A DNA stretch of 64,000 nucleotides, taken from Microbacterium sp. MYb72 (GTDB lineage: Bacteria; Actinomycetota; Actinomycetes; Actinomycetales; Microbacteriaceae). Shown here one piece after another: positions 58,399 through 64,000 of this stretch (position 1 is its first letter; each line of letters starts with the position of its first letter). Position numbers and translations under genes: made by a program. A model generated the notes under the pieces. That model searched no databases. It had not been told where the DNA came from and worked only from the letters and a program-made list of their open reading frames with translations. The stretch lies in the NCBI RefSeq assembly GCF_002979415.1, contig NZ_PCOT01000023.1, positions 1 to 64,000 of the forward strand, in the 5' to 3' direction.

Positions 58399-59864
58399 GC
58401 GACGACCTCACCCGCCTCGCCAACGGCGTGCTCTGGCCGGGCTTCTTCGGCACGACGGCCCCCGCGTGGCTCCTGGAGGAGCTCCGCGATGGTCTCGCCG
58501 GCGTCGTCTACTTCGGTCAGAACATCAGCGACGATCTCGCCTCCCTCAGCGAGGAGATCCTCGCCGCCCGACCGGACGCGCTGATCGGCATCGACGAGGA
58601 GGGCGGCAGCGTCACCCGCCTCGAGACGGCCACGGGCTCCACCCTCCCGGGGGCGGCTCAGCTCGGACGCCTCGACGACGTCGCGGCGACCGAGGCCACC
58701 GGCGCCGAGCTCGCACGACGCGTGCGTGCGATCGGCGGCAACGTCGTCCTCGGACCGGTCGCCGACGTGAACACCGACCCGCGCAACCCCGTGATCGGCG
58801 TCCGCTCCTTCGGCAGCGACGAGCAGCTCGTCTCCCGGCACACGGTGGCGGAGGTGCGCGGCATCCAGAACGGAGCGGTCGCGGCCTGCGTCAAGCACTT
58901 CCCCGGTCATGGGGACACCCACCTCGACTCGCATCATTCGCTTCCCGAGATCGCCCTGCCGGTCGAGGAGTTCGAGCGCGTGCACCTCGAGCCGTTCCGC
59001 GCCGCAATCGCCGCCGGCGTCGACACGATCATGACCGCGCACATCGTCGTCCCCGCATGGGGCGAGCGGCCGGCGACCCTGAATCCGCGGGTCCTGGGGA
59101 TGCTGCGCGACATGGGCTTCGAGGGCGTGATCATCACCGATGCGCTCGACATGGCCGCGATCCGCGAGACCGTCGGCATCGGCGGGGGAGCAGCCGAGGC
59201 GCTGGCCGCCGGAGCCGACCTGCTGTGCATCGGAAACCCGACCAACCCGGGCGAGGCCGCGCTTCCCGACCAGGATCTCCGCGACTTCCTCGCGGCGCGC
59301 GACGGCATCGTCGCCGCTCTCCGCGACGGCTCGCTGTCGGAGGAGCGGGTCCGTGAGGCCGCGGGTCGCGTCGCCGCGCTCGCCGCGAGACTGCGGGAGG
59401 CGGATGCCGTACAGGTCGCCGACTTCGACGCGGCCGAGGTGGTCCGCAGGGCCGTCGCCGACGCGGGCGTCGCACCGGCATCCGCTCTCTCCGTCGTCGA
59501 TGCGCGCCGCCGCTCGTCGCTCGCCGTCGACAGCGCTGCGGGCTATGTCGCCGCAGCGCTGGCCGGCGACGGCCACCGGGTGCGGCTCGACGTGGCGAGC
59601 ACCGGCGTCGAGGAGCAGGATGCCGCGCTGGACGCGGCGGTCGCCGCCGAGGGCACCACGGTGATCCTCGTCGACCGCCCCGACGCCGATCCGGCGCAGC
59701 GGGCCCTCGTGGAGCGCGCAGCGCAGCGCGATACGGCCGCCGTCGCCGTCAACGTCGGACTGGCCGCCGAGCGCCCGCTGGCACTGCCCACCGTCGAGGT
59801 GGGAGCCGCGAGTCGCATCGGGGCTCTGATCGCCAGGGAGACGCTGCTCGGCCGCGTAGGCTGA
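58395..59864 (+). CDS. nagZ: Glycoside hydrolase family 3, NagZ-type beta-N-acetylhexosaminidase
   Basis: 489 aa. NagZ-type signature CVKHFPGHGDTHLDSHHSLP (residues 166-184), including the Asp-His dyad peculiar to NagZ, and the nucleophile Asp in IITDALDMAAI near 249. After the barrel, residues 360-489 form an additional C-terminal domain. There is no signal peptide, so it acts in the cytoplasm on sugars brought in by the coupled importer. Expected reaction: release of N-acetylglucosamine from muropeptide- or chitin-derived disaccharides. The coupling ATGA with the permease ties the two strongly. Confidence 0.88.
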   Translation: MSDDLTRLANGVLWPGFFGTTAPAWLLEELRDGLAGVVYFGQNISDDLASLSEEILAARPDALIGIDEEGGSVTRLETATGSTLPGAAQLGRLDDVAATEATGAELARRVRAIGGNVVLGPVADVNTDPRNPVIGVRSFGSDEQLVSRHTVAEVRGIQNGAVAACVKHFPGHGDTHLDSHHSLPEIALPVEEFERVHLEPFRAAIAAGVDTIMTAHIVVPAWGERPATLNPRVLGMLRDMGFEGVIITDALDMAAIRETVGIGGGAAEALAAGADLLCIGNPTNPGEAALPDQDLRDFLAARDGIVAALRDGSLSEERVREAAGRVAALAARLREADAVQVADFDAAEVVRRAVADAGVAPASALSVVDARRRSSLAVDSAAGYVAAALAGDGHRVRLDVASTGVEEQDAALDAAVAAEGTTVILVDRPDADPAQRALVERAAQRDTAAVAVNVGLAAERPLALPTVEVGAASRIGALIARETLLGRVG

Positions 59865-59878
59865 GCGCGGAGGCCACC

Positions 59879-60742
59879 GTGGACGCTGACGTTCTCGCAC
59901 TGGTTCGGCGATCCCTTCCTCGGTTGAGCGCCGCCGAAGCGAGGGTCGCCGACACGATCCTGGGCGACCCGACGCTCGTCGTCGACCTCGCGATCAACGA
60001 CCTCGCGAAGCTGTGCCGCACCTCGGTCTCCACGGTCGCCCGCTTCGCGCAGTCGCTGGGCTTCAGCGGCTATCGCGAGCTGCGGGTCGCCGCCGCGCGC
60101 ACGATCACCCTCGCGCAGGCCCAGCAGGCGCGCTTCGGCCTCGACACGACGGCGATCGACCCGGAGGACGGGCCCACGGCGATCGGCGCGAAGATCGCCG
60201 CGCAGGAGATCGACGCGATCGAGAAGACGGCGCTGGGCGTCGATGCCGAGGCGCTCGACAGGGTCGCGCGCGCGGTCGTGGCGGCTCGCCACATCGACGT
60301 CTACGGGCAGGCGGCCTCGTCGCTCACCGCGCAGGATCTGCAGCAGAAGCTCGCGCGGATCGGCTGCTCGGTGGCGCACTCCGCCGATCCGCATCTGGCA
60401 CTCACCACGGCGTCGCTTCGCACATCCGACGACGTCGCGATCGCGTTCTCGCACGGCGGGGAGACCGCTGAGGTGGTGCGCGCGGTGGAGGTCGCCAGGG
60501 ATGCCGGCGCGCTCACGGTCGCCGTCACGAGCGTCGAGGAGTCGACGCTCGCCCTCGCCGCCGACGTGGTGCTGCTCACCCACGCGCAGGAGTCGCCCTT
60601 CCGGATGGCGGCGATGTCCAGCCGCATCGCACAGCTCGTGCTCGTCGACATCCTGTTCGTCAGGGTCGTGCAGCATCGCGGACTGCCCGTCGTGATCCCG
60701 CTCCAGCTGACGCACGACGCCGCGACCCGCCGAGGGCGCTGA
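59879..60742 (+). CDS. MurR/RpiR-family transcriptional regulator
   Basis: 287 aa. N-terminal RpiR helix-turn-helix (VADTILGDPTLVVDLAINDLAKLCRTSVSTVARFAQSLGFSGYRELR, residues 24-72) and C-terminal SIS sugar-phosphate-binding domain (about 120-250: DVYGQAASSLTAQDLQQKLARIG, DVAIAFSHGGETAEVVRAVEVARDAGA). In family members the effector is a phosphosugar such as MurNAc-6P or GlcNAc-6P. GTG 59879 follows GGAGG. It probably controls the importer-nagZ operon, and the kinase next door would make its ligand. Confidence 0.93.
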   Translation: MDADVLALVRRSLPRLSAAEARVADTILGDPTLVVDLAINDLAKLCRTSVSTVARFAQSLGFSGYRELRVAAARTITLAQAQQARFGLDTTAIDPEDGPTAIGAKIAAQEIDAIEKTALGVDAEALDRVARAVVAARHIDVYGQAASSLTAQDLQQKLARIGCSVAHSADPHLALTTASLRTSDDVAIAFSHGGETAEVVRAVEVARDAGALTVAVTSVEESTLALAADVVLLTHAQESPFRMAAMSSRIAQLVLVDILFVRVVQHRGLPVVIPLQLTHDAATRRGR

Positions 60743-60755
60743 GGCGGCCGCGTCC

Positions 60756-61676
60756 TCAGTCGACGTGGTCGCGCGTGCTCGCCAGGGCGCGCGTGGCGAT
60801 GCGGTGCGCGCGGGAGAGACTGCCGCTGAGTGACAGGCCCGTGAGGATGCCGGCCAGGAAACCGGCCGCGAAGGCGTCGCCGGCGCCGATCGTCTCCACG
60901 ACGGCGACGTCGAGGGCGTCGCTGTGCGTGCGCTCCGATCCGTCGAAGGCCTCGGCTCCGCGGGAGTGCGTCGCCAGCAGATATCGGGGTTCGGGGAACA
61001 GCTCGCGGAGGCGGTCAGGGTCGGAGGTGCCGAACACGGCCTCCGCATCCGGCCGGGTGCAGAACAGCACGTCGGAACGTCGCGCGTAGGCGGCGATCAG
61101 GGCCTTTCCCTCGTCTTCCCGCCCGCGCCACAGCGCAGGGCGCCAGTTCACGTCGAAGCTCACCAGACGCTCGCCCCGTGGGGCGTCGAACAGTGCGTCC
61201 TGCGCGGCACGGGCGCTCGCCGAGAGGGCGGGCGTGATGCCCGAGGTGTGTACGAGCGCGGCCTGATCGAGCAGAGCGGATGCTGCCGGAGACGCGAGGG
61301 TGCCGGGGGAGAGGGCGGATGCCGCAGAGCCCTTCCGGTAGTAGTGCATGGTGCCGTCGATCGAGCCGTCGGGCAGCGGGGACAGCTCCTTCACGTAGAG
61401 ACCGGTCGGGGCGTCGGGATCGACCTCGACCGCCGAGTCGTCGACGCCGTGGTCGCGCAGCTCGCTGCGCAGGAAGCGACCGAAGCCGTCGTCTCCGACG
61501 CGCGACACGACGGCGGTGCGGATGCCCGCCGAGGCGAGGGCGATCGCGGTGTTCCACTCGGCGCCGGCGAGTGATCTGCGGAAGGTTTTGCAGTCCTCGA
61601 GCGGGGCCGCCGCGACCGGTACGAGCGAGATCAGACCCTCGCCGACGCAGACGGCGAGGGGAGAGGTGTCGGGCAC
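60756..61676 (-). CDS. PfkB-family carbohydrate kinase
   Basis: 306 aa. GxGD-type active site ETIGAGDAFAAGFLAGIL near residue 258 with the catalytic Asp, N-terminal substrate region ..RSLAGAEWNTAIALASAGI near 30-48, and central FDVNWRPALWRG. It phosphorylates a sugar with ATP; candidates are 2-keto-3-deoxygluconate, fructose, or an amino sugar released by NagZ. GTG 61676 has TAGCGT 7 bases upstream and no SD. It converges on the regulator gene with 13 bases between. Confidence 0.88.
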   Translation of the reverse strand: MPDTSPLAVCVGEGLISLVPVAAAPLEDCKTFRRSLAGAEWNTAIALASAGIRTAVVSRVGDDGFGRFLRSELRDHGVDDSAVEVDPDAPTGLYVKELSPLPDGSIDGTMHYYRKGSAASALSPGTLASPAASALLDQAALVHTSGITPALSASARAAQDALFDAPRGERLVSFDVNWRPALWRGREDEGKALIAAYARRSDVLFCTRPDAEAVFGTSDPDRLRELFPEPRYLLATHSRGAEAFDGSERTHSDALDVAVVETIGAGDAFAAGFLAGILTGLSLSGSLSRAHRIATRALASTRDHVD

Positions 61677-61742
61677 GTCTCCGACGCTACCGGATCGCCC
61701 CGGCACCCGTGAGTCCGATACCGGATCGCAACCTGCAAGCAT

Positions 61743-61771
61743 TTGGCATCTATGGATTCGCTGGGTAGCGT
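61743..61771 (+). promoter_or_regulatory. Promoter of the peptide ABC operon
   Basis: TTGGCA (61743-61748), 17-base spacer, TAGCGT (61766-61771), giving a leader of about 70 bases before ATG 61848. The rest of 61677-61847 holds the kinase promoter on the other strand; nothing else is seen. Confidence 0.6.
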
Positions 61772-61847
61772 CGAGGGATCACCGTGTCCGGGGGCGAAGA
61801 GGCTCCCGGGTCGCGCAACGAAGCGCCCCAACAGGGAAGGTCACACC

Positions 61848-63521
61848 ATGCACCACACAGTCACACGACGGCGGGGTCTCATCGCCGTCACCGGAGCCGC
61901 TCTCGCCGCTCTCGTCCTGGCGGGTTGTGTCGCCAGCGAGCGCGGAGACAAGGGCGACACCGCCTCCGGCGACGTCGACGGCACGTTCGTCTTCGCCGCC
62001 TCCTCCGACCCGGCGAGCCTCGACCCCGCCTTCGCCCAGGACGGCGAGAGCTTCCGCGTCTCGCGTCAGATCTTCGAGGGTCTCGTCGGCACCAAGCCCG
62101 GCACCGCAGACCCGGCTCCGCTGCTCGCGGAGTCGTGGGAGTCGTCCGACGACGGCATGTCCCACACGTTCACGCTCAAGAAGGACGTCACCTTCCAGGA
62201 CGGCACCCCGTTCAACGCCGAGGCCGTCTGCGTCAACTTCGACCGCTGGTACAACTGGACGGGCCTGGCAGCGTCCGAGGCCTTCGGCTACTACTACAAC
62301 AAGCTGTTCCACGGCTACGCCTCCACCGCGGCTGACGCCGTCTACAAGTCCTGCACGCCCGACGGCGACGACAAGGTCACGATCGAGCTGAACAAGCCGT
62401 TCGCCGGCTTCGTCGCCTCGCTGTCCCTGCCTGCGTTCGCGATGCAGAGCCCCTCGGCGCTGAAGGAGTTCGGCGCAGACGAGGTGTCGGGATCCGCCGA
62501 GGCCCCCGTGCTCTCCGAGTACGCCATGGGCCACCCCGTGGGCACCGGTCCCTACCAGTTCGAGGAGTGGGCTCCGGGCGAGCAGGTCACGCTCAAGTCG
62601 TACGACGGCTACTGGGGTGACAAGGGCCAGATCGACGAGATCATCTTCCGCACGATCGACGACCCGACCGCACGCCGCCAGGCGCTCGAGTCCGGCTCGA
62701 TCGACGGTTACGACCTCGTCGGCCCCGCTGATACGAAGGCGCTCTCCGACGACGGCTTCACCATGGTCGCCCGTCCGCCGTTCACCATCCTCTACCTGGC
62801 GTTCAACCAGGCGGTTCCCGAGCTGCAGAACCCGAAGGTCCGCGAGGCGCTCTCCTACGCGATCGACAAGGATGCGCTGATCAGCCAGGTGCTCCCCGAG
62901 GGCACCAAGAAGGCCATCGAGTTCGTCCCCGAGGTCGTCAACGGCTACAACCCCGACGTCACGACCTACGACTTCGACCCCGAGAAGGCGAAGTCGCTGC
63001 TCGCCGAGGCCGGCTACACCGAGGCCAACCCCCTCAAGCTGACCTTCAACTACCCGGTCAACGTCTCGCGTCCGTACATGCCGGACCCCGAGCAGATCTT
63101 CACGGTGCTGTCCACGCAGCTCAAGGAGGTCGGCGTCGAGACCACCCCGGTGTCCGAGGAATGGGTCGAGTACCTCGACCGCACCACCGGCACGTCCGAC
63201 CACGGCATCCACCTGCTCGGCTGGACCGGCGACTACAACGACACCGACAACTTCGTCGGCGTCTTCTTCGGACAGAAGAGCTCCGAGTGGGGCTTCGACA
63301 ACCCCGAGCTGTTCCAGAAGCTGGCGGACGCCCGCGGCGTCTCCAACCTCGAGGAGCAGAGCAAGCTCTACGAGCAGATCAACGAGGATGTCGCGCAGTT
63401 CATCCCCGGTGTCCCGCTCGCGCACCCGGCGCCGACCCTGGCGTTCGACCCCCGCGTGAAGAGCTACCCGGCCAGCCCGGTGAACGACGAGGTCTTCACG
63501 GACATCGTCCTCACCAAGTAA
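61848..63521 (+). CDS. Peptide/nickel-type ABC solute-binding lipoprotein (family 5)
   Basis: 557 aa. Signal peptide with lipobox LAGC (Cys near 25), then SBP_bac_5: VFAASSDPASLDPAFAQDGESFRVSRQIFEGLVG, the hallmark stretch 'HTFTLKKDVTFQDGTPFNAEAV', GTGPYQFEEWAPGEQVTLK, and EALSYAIDKDALI. The class binds di- and oligopeptides, including muropeptides, or nickel chelates. GGGAAGG is 7 bases before ATG 61848; the longer frame is unlikely. It is followed by a REP-like element and then the permease gene. Confidence 0.92.
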   Translation: MHHTVTRRRGLIAVTGAALAALVLAGCVASERGDKGDTASGDVDGTFVFAASSDPASLDPAFAQDGESFRVSRQIFEGLVGTKPGTADPAPLLAESWESSDDGMSHTFTLKKDVTFQDGTPFNAEAVCVNFDRWYNWTGLAASEAFGYYYNKLFHGYASTAADAVYKSCTPDGDDKVTIELNKPFAGFVASLSLPAFAMQSPSALKEFGADEVSGSAEAPVLSEYAMGHPVGTGPYQFEEWAPGEQVTLKSYDGYWGDKGQIDEIIFRTIDDPTARRQALESGSIDGYDLVGPADTKALSDDGFTMVARPPFTILYLAFNQAVPELQNPKVREALSYAIDKDALISQVLPEGTKKAIEFVPEVVNGYNPDVTTYDFDPEKAKSLLAEAGYTEANPLKLTFNYPVNVSRPYMPDPEQIFTVLSTQLKEVGVETTPVSEEWVEYLDRTTGTSDHGIHLLGWTGDYNDTDNFVGVFFGQKSSEWGFDNPELFQKLADARGVSNLEEQSKLYEQINEDVAQFIPGVPLAHPAPTLAFDPRVKSYPASPVNDEVFTDIVLTK

Positions 63522-63539
63522 CGGGCTGACGCCGACAAC

Positions 63540-63634
63540 CGGTCGTTGAGCGAGGAGCGAAGCGACGAGACGAAACGCAGCAGCAGAGACCTGCGGAAGC
63601 TGCGTTTCGTCTCGCTTCGCTCGCTCAACGACCG
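63540..63634. repeat. REP-like palindromic element, copy 2
   Basis: 95-base inverted repeat, 39 bases of its left arm identical to the copy at 7144. It starts 18 bases after the stop of the peptide-binding protein and ends just before the Shine-Dalgarno (AGGAG) of the permease, so it lies inside an operon. Confidence 0.82.
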
Positions 63635-63651
63635 GGTGATAGGAGATCTTC

Positions 63652-64000
63652 GTGCTGCGCACCATCGGCAGGCGACTGCTGTTCCTCATCCCCACCCTGA
63701 TCGGCCTCAGCATCCTGCTGTTCGCCTGGGTCAGGGCCCTTCCCGGCGGCCCCGCCGTCGCTCTTCTCGGTGAGAAGGCGACACCGGAGGCCATCGCCAG
63801 AGTCAACGAGCTGTACGGCTTCAACCGACCGCTCATCGAGCAGTACTTCGTCTGGGTCGGCCGTCTCCTGCAGGGAGACTTCGGCACCTCCATCCAGACG
63901 AACCGACCGGTCGTCGAGGAGTTCTTCCGTCGCTTCCCCGCGACCATCGAGCTCAGCGTGATGGCGCTCATCTTCGCGGTGGGCGTCGGCGTCCCGCTCG
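63652..64000 (+). CDS. Peptide ABC importer permease (DppB/OppB-like), partial
   Basis: The first 116 codons of a permease cut by the window edge. VLRTIGRRLLFLIPTLIGLSILLFAWVRALPGGPA is the characteristic DppB N-terminus, followed by EATPEAIARVNELYGFNRPLIEQYFVWVGRLLQGDFGTSIQ, the GDFGxS block of this family. GTG 63652 has AGGAG at 6 bases. It should continue into the second permease and ATPases to the right. Confidence 0.9.
   Translation, partial: MLRTIGRRLLFLIPTLIGLSILLFAWVRALPGGPAVALLGEKATPEAIARVNELYGFNRPLIEQYFVWVGRLLQGDFGTSIQTNRPVVEEFFRRFPATIELSVMALIFAVGVGVPL

Overview
The window is high-GC (about 70% by eye), densely coded chromosomal DNA from a Gram-positive actinobacterium, most likely a Microbacteriaceae member close to Microbacterium. 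Supporting this are the gene families (DUF2156 lysyl-transferase C-terminus, Roadblock/LC7 protein, DUF2277, DUF3054, SHOCT-domain cluster, ResB/CcsB cytochrome c maturation, menaquinone genes, Abhydrolase_9-type protein), many GTG starts, many apparently leaderless genes, and a strong excess of the word GGATGCC/GGCATCC. I saw no rRNA, tRNA, CRISPR array, phage, integrase or transposase. No stretch longer than 300 bases lacks a gene; the largest gaps (about 130-210 bases) are described as features.

Layout. 1-1530: end of a DUF2156 protein, a Roadblock/LC7 protein and a YegP-like protein. 1635-5567 (minus): four-gene ABC importer (ATPase, two permeases, lipoprotein). 5757-7128: GNAT and TSUP transporter genes with back-to-back leaderless promoters. 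7286-9067: aspS. 9197-15847: small membrane protein, histidine phosphatase, a flavin oxidoreductase/MerR pair, then the System II cytochrome c set (TlpA/ResA-like, CcdA, ResB, CcsB). 15864-20769: divergent SLC13 and AbgT transporters, then leucyl aminopeptidase. 20775-24185: SHOCT/DUF6325 cluster and a membrane hydrolase. 24187-31284: 2H phosphoesterase, LysE exporter, and a YhgE/Pip-MmpL pair divergent from a TetR gene. 31306-45390: menC, cobalamin-dependent metH, a one-polypeptide ECF transporter with a DUF4430 lipoprotein, a double GNAT, a PadR/HAAS pair, menB, menE and a methyltransferase. 45542-50289: two-component system, CMD-family protein, MacB/FtsX-type ABC exporter. 50452-55140: ComB-like phosphatase, DUF3054, SprT-like, TPR-like, spermidine-synthase-like and LCP genes. 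55284-61676: sugar ABC importer, cytosolic NagZ-type GH3, MurR/RpiR regulator, PfkB kinase. 61848-64000: oligopeptide/nickel-type ABC importer cut by the right edge.

How the genes work together. The ccd/res/ccs genes mature c-type cytochromes and the men genes supply menaquinone to the same respiratory chain. metH needs cobalamin, and the convergent ECF/DUF4430 pair is a plausible cobalamin uptake system. The sugar importer, cytosolic NagZ, MurR-type regulator, sugar kinase and peptide importer look like a cell-wall (muropeptide/amino-sugar) recycling locus.

The most interesting cross-cutting signal is regulatory. At every junction in this window where a lipoprotein/solute-binding gene is followed by its membrane-component gene (4 of 4), a strong inverted repeat lies 5-36 bases after the lipoprotein stop codon. 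Three are embedded in the low-complexity first codons of the membrane protein and one is a REP-like element. Other notable items are the single-chain T-A-A-S ECF transporter, an MmpL protein carrying a degenerate ABC-ATPase-like tail, a MerR operator that overlaps its own start codon, and a tandemly duplicated leaderless promoter.
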